From Aestuariibaculum lutulentum (GTDB lineage: Bacteria > Bacteroidota > Bacteroidia > Flavobacteriales > Flavobacteriaceae), in contig NZ_CP136709.1 in NCBI RefSeq assembly GCF_032926325.1, positions 3,070,501 through 3,134,500 on the forward strand: a stretch of 64,000 bases of DNA, given 5' to 3'. Shown piece after piece: positions 43,324 to 51,773 of this stretch. Within the stretch, counting starts at the first letter, position 1, and each line of letters starts with the position of its first letter. The translations under genes were made by a program, and so were the position numbers. The notes beneath the pieces are model-generated. The model worked only from the letters and a program-made list of their open reading frames with translations. It searched no databases and had not been told where the DNA came from.

Positions 43324-43418
43324 TATGAAAAGGATTACTAGAGTAATCAATAAATACCTATTTAGTGAAATCTTTTTTATACTTTTATTACACCTAAAAA
43401 CTCACAAACCAATTAAAT

Positions 43419-43925
43419 ATGAAAAAATTAAGTTATGTATTTCTTGGTGTCGTTATAGGAGGTTTACTCACCTTCTTTTTAACTCCTAAACCTGTTAAGG
43501 AAGCGGTACCAGTAGTAATTAAACCAAAAGGGGTCATTCCGGTGGATCAGGCTATTATACTTAATAATAACTGGACAAAGTACCGAAAAAAAGCAGTCGA
43601 TTCGGCGGCTAAAGCGCAAGGTGCCACTAAAGAAGATACGCGTTCTGTAGAATGGTCTTTAGACGATATCAAGGACTATTTAGCCTGGGCACAACAGGAA
43701 GCCGACACCTTGGGGTATTCTTTTACAGGTATTCGTGTATATCTTGGGGTGTATGGTAAAAATGCCGGGCAATCAAAACAAGATTTAACAACCATGTTTA
43801 TTGCGCCTATAGGACATAAAAATACAAATCAGGCAAGTAGTGTTAATATTTCTTTACAGAGAGAAGAACCTATTCCTGTAGACCCGCTTAACGTAGGTGG
43901 AGGTGGTCAAGGCGATTATCCTTGA
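43419..43925 (+). CDS. Membrane-anchored protein of unknown function
   Basis: A 168-residue protein with an uncleaved-looking N-terminal helix (YVFLGVVIGGLLTFFLTP), a Pro/Val linker, and a soluble domain (ILNNNWTKYRKKAVDSAA; WSLDDIKDYLAWAQQEADTLGY; IRVYLGVYGKN). It ends in a Gly-rich tail (NVGGGGQGDYP). No family recognised; similar proteins seem common in flavobacteria. It lies 21 bp before the first 7-TM gene and may be the first gene of that operon. Confidence 0.65.
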   Translation: MKKLSYVFLGVVIGGLLTFFLTPKPVKEAVPVVIKPKGVIPVDQAIILNNNWTKYRKKAVDSAAKAQGATKEDTRSVEWSLDDIKDYLAWAQQEADTLGYSFTGIRVYLGVYGKNAGQSKQDLTTMFIAPIGHKNTNQASSVNISLQREEPIPVDPLNVGGGGQGDYP

Positions 43926-43946
43926 TAAAATTTAATTATAGACAAA

Positions 43947-44669
43947 TTGAAAGATTTTTTACTTGAAAATTATCTTTTGCTAACTACTATTGTGGAATAT
44001 TCGGCAGCTGTAACGGGGTTAATACTTTATAATAAGTATAAGCATACAGCTGCTAAATATTTTATATGGTTTTTATGGTATTTATCCATCTGTGATTTTG
44101 CCAGTAATTACACGCGATGTATTAAAGACGACGGACTTTTTAGTTTTTTAGAGGGTACAGTTTTTGTGCAAAATTACTGGTTTGCTACTTTGTATTGGTT
44201 TATAGGGGCAATTGTTTTTGTGTCATTTTATTTTAGTAAGATTTTAAATAATTCAGTGTTTAAAACTATAATTAAATACACTACTTCTGCTTTTGTTTTA
44301 ATGTCGTTTATATGGGTTTTCACCCATTGGGAAGCATTTTTCAAGATTTTTTTTCCTGTTATAAATGTTACGGGAGCTTTAGTAGTATTCATGTGTGTCA
44401 TGTTTTATTTTATTGAAGTATTGCTGAGCGATAAAATTTTAAACTTTTATAGGTCATTAAATTTCTATATCGGTTTCGCATTTTTTATCTGGTGGACCAT
44501 TACAACGCCTTTTGTGTTTTATGGAATTTATTTTGGAGGCGGAGACATGGTATTTAGAAAATTACAGAGCCTAATGTATTTAATCGCCAATATAGCTATG
44601 TATCTAACCTTTACGTTGGCTTTAATCTGGTGTAGACCGGAGAAAAAAACAGAAGTTTCATTAGTTTAA
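43947..44669 (+). CDS. Seven-TM membrane protein, paralogue A (TTG start)
   Basis: A 240-residue integral membrane protein with seven predicted helices (about 8-28, 36-56, 77-97, 105-127, 134-160, 170-195, 208-230). The only possible start is TTG at 43947, because an in-frame stop lies 21 bp upstream. Shared motifs with the next two proteins are KYFIWFL.YLSICDF, a Trp-rich third segment, FPxIxxxGAxxxFM, LLSDKIL.FY, IWW, and a closing YLIAN...MYLTFTLALIWCRP. No known family was recognised. The short loops and conserved in-membrane Trp, Tyr, Cys and acidic residues suggest a receptor or channel-like role; this is inference. Confidence 0.75.
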   Translation: MKDFLLENYLLLTTIVEYSAAVTGLILYNKYKHTAAKYFIWFLWYLSICDFASNYTRCIKDDGLFSFLEGTVFVQNYWFATLYWFIGAIVFVSFYFSKILNNSVFKTIIKYTTSAFVLMSFIWVFTHWEAFFKIFFPVINVTGALVVFMCVMFYFIEVLLSDKILNFYRSLNFYIGFAFFIWWTITTPFVFYGIYFGGGDMVFRKLQSLMYLIANIAMYLTFTLALIWCRPEKKTEVSLV

Positions 44670-44682
44670 ATTTAAATAGCTT

Positions 44683-45405
44683 TTGCAAGATTTCTTACTT
44701 AAAAATTATTCTTTAATTACTAGCTTAGTAGAATGTTTAGCAGCTGTAACAGGTTTAATACTTTATGCAAAGTACAGACATACAGCTGTTAAATATTTTA
44801 TTTGGTTTTTAGTGTATTTGTCCATTTGCGATTTTGTTAGTCTCTATACTTTTTGTATAAAAAATGACGGGATCTTTAGCTTTTTAGAAGGTACAGCTTT
44901 GGTTTCTAACTATTGGTGGACCACGTTATACTGGAAAATTGGGGCTATTCTGTTTTTTGGTTTTTATTACAACCAAGTTTTAACCAATTCTATTTTCAAA
45001 AAAATTATTAAATACAGTACCTATAGTTTTTTACTGTTTTCAATAGGATATATTTTAACGCACTGGCAAGCTTATTTCAAAGTTTTTTTTCCAATAATAA
45101 GTGTCTTAGGAGCTATCGTAATTTTTATGTGTAGTATTTTTTATTTTCTTGAGATTTTGCTGAGCGATAGAATTTTAACATTTTACAGGACACTGGACTT
45201 TTATATTAGTTTAGCCATTTTTATTTGGTGGTTGATAGTGACTCCAATTGTATTTTATGAAATTTATGGTTCTCATGGTGATGAAAATTTTAGAATTACA
45301 AGAAAGTTATTGTACTTAATAGCTAATGTATTTATGTATTTAACCTTTACTTTCGCTTTAATTTGGTGTAGACCGAAGAAAGATACTGAAGCGGTATTAG
45401 CCTAA
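44683..45405 (+). CDS. Seven-TM membrane protein, paralogue B (TTG start)
   Basis: A 240-residue homologue of the preceding protein with the same seven-helix layout and ending (LIWCRPKKDTEAVLA). The start is TTG at 44683, 13 bp after the previous stop, and the protein begins QDFLLKNYSLITSL, parallel to paralogue A's KDFLLENYLLLTTI. Conserved positions include the Glu of VECLAAVTGLILY, SICDFVSLY, GAIVIFMCSIFYFLEILLSDRIL and IWWLIVTPIVFYEIYG. Paralogues B and C look closer to each other in the later helices than to A. Function unknown. Confidence 0.75.
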   Translation: MQDFLLKNYSLITSLVECLAAVTGLILYAKYRHTAVKYFIWFLVYLSICDFVSLYTFCIKNDGIFSFLEGTALVSNYWWTTLYWKIGAILFFGFYYNQVLTNSIFKKIIKYSTYSFLLFSIGYILTHWQAYFKVFFPIISVLGAIVIFMCSIFYFLEILLSDRILTFYRTLDFYISLAIFIWWLIVTPIVFYEIYGSHGDENFRITRKLLYLIANVFMYLTFTFALIWCRPKKDTEAVLA

Positions 45406-45417
45406 ATCTAACAACAG

Positions 45418-46122
45418 GTGGAAGACATTATCTATAAACATAGATTGATTTTAACTACTCTCGTAGAAATACTTCCTGCTATTGTTGGTTTGTTGTTGTA
45501 TAAATATTATAAAGATACACAGGTTAAATATTTCATATGGTTTTTAACCTACTTAACAATTTGTGATTTTATATCAAATTATTATTTACTCATTAAAAAT
45601 GACGGAATTTTAAGCTTTTTGAAAAATACTGTCATTTCTGGTACTTGGTGGTGGGTAACATTGTTTTGGGATATTGGAGCTATTTTGTTTTTTAGTTTTT
45701 ATTATCAAAAGGTTTTAAATACGTCTATTTTTAAATCTATAATAAAGTATAGCTCTATTGTATTTTTGGTGTTTTCTGTAGGGTATATTTTTATGAATTG
45801 GGAAGCATTTTTTATTATGTTCTTTCCAATAATTAGTATTTTGGGAGCTATAATCATATTTATGTGCTCTATATTTTATTTTATAGAAATTCTGTTGAGC
45901 GATAAAATTTTAACTTTTTACAAGTCTATTAATTTTTACATCAGTTTTACTATTTTTATCTGGTGGCTAATAACAACTCCTATTTTGTTTTTTGAAATTT
46001 ATGGATCAAATAATGATTTGGAATTTAGAGCAACCAGAAATATGTTGTATTTAATGGCTAATATTTTTATGTATTTAACTTTTACATTTGCTTTATTATG
46101 GTGCAAACCACAGAACGATTAG
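45418..46122 (+). CDS. Seven-TM membrane protein, paralogue C (GTG start)
   Basis: A 234-residue homologue with a GTG start at 45418, 12 bp after paralogue B. It keeps the seven-helix pattern and motifs (VEILPAIVGLLLYKYYKDT; TICDFISNYY; GAIIIFMCSIFYFIEILLS; LMANIFMYLTFTFALLWC). Its last 25 bp overlap the histidine kinase gene in another frame, so translation of the two is probably coupled. That overlap links the 7-TM proteins physically to a signalling protein. Confidence 0.75.
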   Translation: MEDIIYKHRLILTTLVEILPAIVGLLLYKYYKDTQVKYFIWFLTYLTICDFISNYYLLIKNDGILSFLKNTVISGTWWWVTLFWDIGAILFFSFYYQKVLNTSIFKSIIKYSSIVFLVFSVGYIFMNWEAFFIMFFPIISILGAIIIFMCSIFYFIEILLSDKILTFYKSINFYISFTIFIWWLITTPILFFEIYGSNNDLEFRATRNMLYLMANIFMYLTFTFALLWCKPQND

Positions 46123-46895
46123 CTAGTACGGCTTCAGAGCGGTATTTATTAATTTATTCGGTTTCGGTATTATTTATCGTTACGGCATTGGTGGTAATCT
46201 TTTTTGTCGTGTTTTTAAAACGAAAAAATAAACTGATGCTGGAAAAACTCGAGCAGGAGCAGGCTTTTGAAGCCGAGATTGTTCAGGCACAAACCGAAAC
46301 ACAGGAACAAACCCTTAAAAACGTAGGGTGGGAGCTGCACGATAATATCGGGCAATTACTGTCGTTTGCCAATATGCAGCTCAGTATTTTAAAAATGCAG
46401 GTAGATAATGAGACCAAAGAAAAGTTTAAAGATACTACTGAAGCTTTAAAGGAAAGTTTGGCTGAAGTTCGAGCATTGTCTAAAACCTTGAATAACGAAG
46501 TAGTTTTAAATCAAGGGTTTGAAAAGTCAATTACCAACGAGTTAAACCGACTGAAGAAAATGAAATTTAAATCGGCAGAACTGGAAATTATTGGAAATAA
46601 AATTGAGTTTAAAAACAGAAAACACGAAATCATTATTTTTAGGATTATTCAGGAGTTTTTATCGAATTCCGTAAAATATTCCGAAGCCGATAATATTAAA
46701 GTCCGATTGAACTATCAACCAGAAAATCTAATCGTTACTTTAACAGATGACGGCAAAGGTTTTGATGTCGATGAAGCAGAAAAAGGCTCCGGATTAATTA
46801 ACATGCGCAGCCGCGCCACTTTAATAAACGCCGACATTAACCTGCAGTCTCAGGAAGGAGAAGGGGTAAAGTTAATATTAAATTATCCCCTTTAG
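46098..46895 (+). CDS. Orphan sensor histidine kinase (HisKA_3/NarL type)
   Basis: A 265-residue kinase with one membrane helix (about 19-41; YSVSVLFIVTALVVIFFVVF), a coiled coil, and a HisKA_3 dimerisation domain with phospho-acceptor His81 in WELHDNIGQLLSF. The ATP-binding domain has the N-box EFLSNSVKYS, G1 box DDGKGFD and G2 region GSGLINMRSRA. It has almost no extracytoplasmic sensor of its own. HisKA_3 kinases normally phosphorylate LuxR/NarL-type response regulators; none follows, the next gene being on the other strand. The 25-bp overlap with paralogue C suggests the 7-TM proteins supply the signal. Confidence 0.88.
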   Translation: MVQTTERLASTASERYLLIYSVSVLFIVTALVVIFFVVFLKRKNKLMLEKLEQEQAFEAEIVQAQTETQEQTLKNVGWELHDNIGQLLSFANMQLSILKMQVDNETKEKFKDTTEALKESLAEVRALSKTLNNEVVLNQGFEKSITNELNRLKKMKFKSAELEIIGNKIEFKNRKHEIIIFRIIQEFLSNSVKYSEADNIKVRLNYQPENLIVTLTDDGKGFDVDEAEKGSGLINMRSRATLINADINLQSQEGEGVKLILNYPL

Positions 46896-46921
46896 TTTTA
46901 GTCTGAGTAATTGAAGAGATC

Positions 46922-47617
46922 CTACTTACAGGCGTCCCAAATCGGATCGTTAGGTAATGGCGCCGTAATACTTACAGGTTCTTTTTTTACGGGGTGTTCA
47001 AATGTAATATGTCTGGCATGCAAATGGATGCTTCCATCTTTATTACTACGGTCGAATCCGTATTTTAAATCCCCTTTTATCGGGCATCCAATATTCGATA
47101 ATTGTGAACGAATTTGATGATGTCTTCCGGTTTCCAGATTCACTTCAAGCAGGTAATAATTATCGAGTTGATTTAAAGTTTTGTAGTGTAAAACAGCTTT
47201 TTTGCTGTCTTTTACTTCCTTAGGGAAAGCGGTAGATTTGTTATTCTTTGGGTTTTTCTTTAACCAGTTAATTAAGGTGTCACTTGGTTTCGGAGGTTCA
47301 TTTTTTACAATTGCCCAATAGGTTTTATGTATGTCTTTCGATACAAAAAGGGCGTTCAAGCGTGGTAACACCTTGCTGGTTTTAGCAAAGATAACAAGCC
47401 CGGTAGTAGGTCTGTCTAAGCGGTGTACGACGCCCAAATACACATTACCGGGTTTGTTATACTTGTCTTTTATATACGCTTTAACAACGTCGCTAAGTGG
47501 TTTATCTCCAGTTTTATCGCCTTGCACAATATCTCCAGCTCTTTTATTCACCACAATAATGTGATTGTCTTCAAATAAGACCTGGAGGTTGGATTTGTTA
47601 GATAAAACTTTAGACAT
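46922..47617 (-). CDS. RluA-family pseudouridine synthase
   Basis: A 231-residue RNA-modifying enzyme. The catalytic Asp is in VHRLDRPTTGLVIFAKT. Other conserved parts are NKRAGDIVQGDKTG, the LETGRHHQIRSQL motif and LHARHITFEHP. There is no N-terminal S4 domain, so it belongs to the short RluA/RluC-like class; the exact uridine target is unknown. It lies 16 bp after panB on the same strand. Its 3' end converges with the histidine kinase gene with only 26 bp between and no clear terminator. Confidence 0.92.
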   Translation of the reverse strand: MSKVLSNKSNLQVLFEDNHIIVVNKRAGDIVQGDKTGDKPLSDVVKAYIKDKYNKPGNVYLGVVHRLDRPTTGLVIFAKTSKVLPRLNALFVSKDIHKTYWAIVKNEPPKPSDTLINWLKKNPKNNKSTAFPKEVKDSKKAVLHYKTLNQLDNYYLLEVNLETGRHHQIRSQLSNIGCPIKGDLKYGFDRSNKDGSIHLHARHITFEHPVKKEPVSITAPLPNDPIWDACK

Positions 47618-47633
47618 CTCTAAGCGTTAGAAA

Positions 47634-48452
47634 TTAATATTGCTCTTGATCACTAGGAAAATCAAGGGTTTTCACATCATCAACATACTGAGAAATCGCT
47701 GAAGTCATGCCTTCATATAAATTCATATAGCGACGTAAAAAACGCGGATGGAATTCATGAGTCATGCCTAACATATCGTGAACTACTAACACCTGACCAT
47801 CAACGCCATTACCAGCGCCAATACCAATAATTGGAATGCTTACACTTTCGGCAACTTGTTTCGCTAATTTCGCCGGGATTTTTTCAAGAACAATCGCAAA
47901 ACAGCCAACTTTTTCAAGCATTTTTGCATCTTCAATTAAGCGTTTAGCTTCTTCTTCCTCCTTAGCACGAACGGTATACGTTCCGAATTTATAAATCGAT
48001 TGTGGTGTTAATCCAAGGTGTCCCATAACTGGAATACCAGCGTGTAAAATACGTTTAATGGATTCTTTTATTTCTTTTCCGCCCTCAAGTTTAACAGCGT
48101 GTCCGCCGCTTTCTTTCATGATCCTAATGGCAGAACGCAGGGCTTCTTTTGGGTCACTCTGGTAAGAACCAAATGGTAAATCTACAACAACCAAAGCACG
48201 TTCAACAGCACGAATTACTGAAGACGCATGATAAATCATCTGATCTAAAGTAATAGGTAATGTGGTTTCGTGACCTGCCATAACGTTACTGGCAGAATCT
48301 CCAACAAGGATCACGTCAACACCAGCACCATCAACAATTTTAGCCATGGTATAGTCGTATGCCGTAAGCATCGAAATTTTTTCACCATTAGCTTTCATGT
48401 CAACTAAAGTTTTGACTGTAATACGTTTATATTCTTTTTTTGCAGTAGACAT
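47634..48452 (-). CDS. panB: 3-methyl-2-oxobutanoate hydroxymethyltransferase
   Basis: A 272-residue PanB, the first committed enzyme of pantothenate synthesis, making ketopantoate from alpha-ketoisovalerate and methylene-tetrahydrofolate. Hallmarks are MLTAYDYTMAKIVDGAGVDV, LVGDSASNVMAGHETTLPIT, VVDLPFGSYQ, VKLEGG, MGHLGLTPQS and IIGIGAGNGVDGQVLV. Metal-binding and catalytic residues appear intact. It is in tandem with the RluA gene. panC and panD are not in the window. Confidence 0.97.
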   Translation of the reverse strand: MSTAKKEYKRITVKTLVDMKANGEKISMLTAYDYTMAKIVDGAGVDVILVGDSASNVMAGHETTLPITLDQMIYHASSVIRAVERALVVVDLPFGSYQSDPKEALRSAIRIMKESGGHAVKLEGGKEIKESIKRILHAGIPVMGHLGLTPQSIYKFGTYTVRAKEEEEAKRLIEDAKMLEKVGCFAIVLEKIPAKLAKQVAESVSIPIIGIGAGNGVDGQVLVVHDMLGMTHEFHPRFLRRYMNLYEGMTSAISQYVDDVKTLDFPSDQEQY

Positions 48453-48493
48453 TGTATTAATTTTTTAAGATAGAGTGCAAAAGTACTAAAATG

Positions 48494-49792
48494 TTAGTCG
48501 ATACCACAGGTTTGTTTAAGCCATTTTATAGACTTTTCGTTGGTTTCAGGAAAACGCCAGTGTCCTGAAATAGGCGTGATGACGATTTCTTTTTTAGCGT
48601 TGATACTATTAAACGCTGATAATACGGATGTTGGTGGACAGGTGTTGTCATTATAACCAGTAGAATAAAAACCAGGAATACGGATGCGTTTAGCGAAGTT
48701 TACCACATCGTAATACTGCATAGTATTTAGTTTTTCAGGAGTCGCAAATTGGTATTTTGAACTGAACATATGTGGCCACCCACCGGCACGTTGGTTTAAA
48801 TATCCAGAATTGTCGCATAGAGCAGGATAGAAGGCTGAAACCGCAGTGACGCGTTTGTCTAAAGCAGCAGTAATCATACTTAAAGCCCCACCTTGACTGC
48901 CTCCGGTAACCACCACGTTTTTACCATCAAATTCAGGTAAACTGGTTAAAAAATCAATAGCACGTACACAGCCTAAATAAACACTTTTATAATAATACTG
49001 GTCTTTGTCATCAAGATTAATGCTCCAGTAATCGCCTATGGCATTACTAATCGATTTGTAGTCTTGTTTAGATAATTCAGGGGATATGCCGTGAATTTCT
49101 GTTGTAAAACTTATAAAGCCTTCTTCTGCAAAGGACGTTATGGCATTTATTTTTTTAACTCCGGCACCTGGCGGATTAAACAAAACCGGATGTTTTTTAT
49201 TGTCCTTAGGTTTGCTTAAATAACCGTAAATAAATTTTCCTTTTTTGTAATTCTGTAATCGTACTAAATATACATCAACCGCAGGCGTAGAGAATTCAGG
49301 TTTATGAGTCGTTACAGGCTCTAAGGGAATTGATTTGTTTGTTTCTATAGCTTGTTCCCAGAAGGCATCAAAATCTTTCGGGTTTTCTACTGTTGCCTGA
49401 ATTTCGAAAGGGGAGAACCCAACTTTTACCTGATCTCGGTAGGTGTGCCCATCAATAATGGTTTTGACTTTTAGTTGTCTAAAACCTGGGGTTTTCAACG
49501 TGCCAATATTGATTTCTGCTGTTCCTGTTTTTAACAGGAGTGTACCCGTTTTGTCAGGAAGCATTTCGTCATTACCAAATTCGTAAATTACTTTTGTATT
49601 ATTTACTGGAATGCCATATTTTAAAACTGCAATCTTTACGATGGCATTTTCTTTTAAATCATAATTCCAATTGGAGTGATTTGGCGTTAAAACAAACTGC
49701 ACCAGTTTAATTGGTGCAGGTGAGTTTTGTGCATTTATAAATAAGCTATTAAAGAGGACAAAAGATAGTAACAGCAATTTTATATATTTCAT
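48494..49792 (-). CDS. CE7-like acetyl esterase (cephalosporin-C deacetylase family)
   Basis: A 432-residue secreted alpha/beta hydrolase with a signal peptide (cleavage near LFINAQ), an N-terminal beta-sandwich (about 25-130) and a catalytic domain. The nucleophile Ser lies in VVVTGGSQGGALSM, the Asp region in YNDNTCPPTSVLSAF and the His in ISGHWRFPET. CE7 enzymes remove acetyl groups from plant polysaccharides. It follows the GH28 gene by 4 bp on the same strand, so it probably deacetylates pectin fragments. The natural substrate is inferred. Confidence 0.85.
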   Translation of the reverse strand: MKYIKLLLLSFVLFNSLFINAQNSPAPIKLVQFVLTPNHSNWNYDLKENAIVKIAVLKYGIPVNNTKVIYEFGNDEMLPDKTGTLLLKTGTAEINIGTLKTPGFRQLKVKTIIDGHTYRDQVKVGFSPFEIQATVENPKDFDAFWEQAIETNKSIPLEPVTTHKPEFSTPAVDVYLVRLQNYKKGKFIYGYLSKPKDNKKHPVLFNPPGAGVKKINAITSFAEEGFISFTTEIHGISPELSKQDYKSISNAIGDYWSINLDDKDQYYYKSVYLGCVRAIDFLTSLPEFDGKNVVVTGGSQGGALSMITAALDKRVTAVSAFYPALCDNSGYLNQRAGGWPHMFSSKYQFATPEKLNTMQYYDVVNFAKRIRIPGFYSTGYNDNTCPPTSVLSAFNSINAKKEIVITPISGHWRFPETNEKSIKWLKQTCGID

Positions 49793-49796
49793 GCTT

Positions 49797-51152
49797 TTAC
49801 TTAATTAATTCACCATTAACTTCAACGTTATTAAAGGTAACATTTTCAATAATTGACTTGTCGTATTCGCCATTTTTAGCCGTTACTTTAATGTTTTCGA
49901 AATTGAAATTTGAAAGTTTGTCATATTCGGTAATTTTCATGTCGTAAAAAATGTCACAGTCTAAATTAATGTTTCTCATCGTGATATGATCTGAAAAGGA
50001 TAAGGGTACATCTTCACGTCCTTTTAAATCGAAAAATTGTGTCCAGGGCTTAATATAAATAAAACTGTGGGCTTGTCCGGTAATATTTTCAACAGTTATG
50101 TACTCGTAATGCTGAGCAGTATCCGGGCGCATTTTTAACCATAGTAAACGTTTGGCATCGGTAACTTTACAATTACGCATGACAATATTTTTGTTGTGTA
50201 TGGCTTCACTTCCGTTGGTTAATGCCGCATGACAGAAACCAAACTCGCAATCTTCAATAATAATGTTTGTGTTTTCGCCGTTACTTGCATCTTTATCTGC
50301 CCATGGGCCTTTTCCACCTTTTAAAGCAATGGCATCGTCGTTAACCGCCATATAACAGCCTTTTACTAAAACATTATTACAAACATCAATATCAATAGCA
50401 TCGGTACTTGGAGCTTTTATAGGTTGATGTGGTGAAGTGATACGTAAATCTAATATTTTTACATTGTTACACTGGTAGTAGTGACTTGACCAAAATCCGG
50501 AATTACGTAGTTTCACATCCTGTAACTGTACATTGTTGCATTTCCAGATAAAGACCAAACGCGGTCTTGAAACTTCCAGATTGGTACATTTAGGGTTTTC
50601 TTCACGACGTTTCCAGAAGGCTTTCCAATAGTTTAATCCGTTACCATCTATGATTCCGGTTCCGGTAATAGTAAATCCGTCAACAGCTTTTGCATTGATT
50701 AAGGCTGCAAAATATTCAATGCTTTGGCCTTCTATTCTTGATGGAATGAATGGGTAATCGTCGATATTGTCTGAACCTTTTAAAACAGCACCTTCTTCCA
50801 CATGTAAATGTGTATTAGGTTTAAAAAATAATGCGCCACTTAAAAATACACCTTTAGGAATGACTACAACGCCACCACCATTTCGGTATGCTTCATCGAT
50901 AGTATGCTGAATAGCTTCAGTTTGCAATTTAGTGCTATCGATTACACAGCCGTAATCAGTAATAGAATAAAATGTACCTAAATCGGAAGGATTTATTTTG
51001 GAGTCGTCTTTAAACCAATCTGAAATTGTCGTGCCGTCAGGAAAAACATCTTCTTGATTTGATGTTTCAGAGGTTTCAGAATGTGTTGTTTTTGTTTGTT
51101 GGTTACATGAAAGCAGTAACAATGCAATAATTAGAAAACTAATCTTCTTCAT
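49797..51152 (-). CDS. GH28 polygalacturonase-type pectinase lipoprotein
   Basis: A 451-residue lipoprotein (lipobox LLLSC, Cys16) with a right-handed beta-helix. GH28 signs are STDAIDIDVCNNV (motif I) and VNDDAIALKGGKG (motif II, with the catalytic Asp pair). The later motifs are altered: NGSEAIHN where Gly-His-Gly is usual, and LKMRPD where RIK is usual. This suggests a substrate other than plain polygalacturonate, perhaps rhamnogalacturonan or xylogalacturonan. It is paired with the CE7-like esterase 4 bp downstream. No SusCD pair sits nearby, so this is a small pectin cassette outside the laminarin PUL. Confidence 0.88.
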   Translation of the reverse strand: MKKISFLIIALLLLSCNQQTKTTHSETSETSNQEDVFPDGTTISDWFKDDSKINPSDLGTFYSITDYGCVIDSTKLQTEAIQHTIDEAYRNGGGVVVIPKGVFLSGALFFKPNTHLHVEEGAVLKGSDNIDDYPFIPSRIEGQSIEYFAALINAKAVDGFTITGTGIIDGNGLNYWKAFWKRREENPKCTNLEVSRPRLVFIWKCNNVQLQDVKLRNSGFWSSHYYQCNNVKILDLRITSPHQPIKAPSTDAIDIDVCNNVLVKGCYMAVNDDAIALKGGKGPWADKDASNGENTNIIIEDCEFGFCHAALTNGSEAIHNKNIVMRNCKVTDAKRLLWLKMRPDTAQHYEYITVENITGQAHSFIYIKPWTQFFDLKGREDVPLSFSDHITMRNINLDCDIFYDMKITEYDKLSNFNFENIKVTAKNGEYDKSIIENVTFNNVEVNGELIK

Positions 51153-51310
51153 TTTAAAGTCTTTATATTTAGTAAGGTTTTACAGTTGGATTTTAAGCTT
51201 ATTTTAGGCAAAAACGTAAATGTAATAAAAATAGAATGTTCTGTTAAACTTTTCTTTAAATGAATGAATACCTGACTGTTTTGATTTAATTTTAGTAAAA
51301 ACTGAACTTT

Positions 51311-51772
51311 ATGGCACGCTTTATTTTTTATCTCGTTTTACTCATTACTTCAATGCTTTACGGACAAGAAGATGAAGAATTGAAAGCTAAATATGCCGTT
51401 GATACGTTTTTTGAAGGTTTTCATAAGGGTGATACTACCCTGATGAAGTCGGTTATGATGGGTGATGTTATTTTGCAAACCACATATACAACGAAAGAAG
51501 GTAAGGCTGTTTTAATGACAGATAAACCTGATAAGCTTTTTGAAGCCATAACCAAAAGAACCAGTGATCAAAAATGGGATGAACGCCTGTTAGATTATAA
51601 AATACAGGTGGATGGCACTATGGCTAATGTTTGGACACCTTATGAATTTTGGTTTAACGACACATTCAGTCATTGTGGTGTAAATAATTTTCAGTTGTTT
51701 AATGATAACGGCACCTGGAAAATTATTTATTTGATTGATACGCGTCGCCGACAAGGTTGTAATGAAGGTTAA
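51311..51772 (+). CDS. Secreted NTF2-like (SnoaL/DUF4440-type) protein
   Basis: A 153-residue protein with a short signal peptide (LVLLITSMLYGQ) and an NTF2-like cone fold (AVDTFFEGFHKGDTTLMKSV; VWTPYEFWFNDTFSHCGVNN; FQLFNDNGTWKIIYLIDT). Catalytic and binding members share this fold, so no function can be given. Its stop is 1 bp from the end of the convergent sdaA gene. Confidence 0.8.
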   Translation: MARFIFYLVLLITSMLYGQEDEELKAKYAVDTFFEGFHKGDTTLMKSVMMGDVILQTTYTTKEGKAVLMTDKPDKLFEAITKRTSDQKWDERLLDYKIQVDGTMANVWTPYEFWFNDTFSHCGVNNFQLFNDNGTWKIIYLIDTRRRQGCNEG

Positions 51773-51773
51773 A

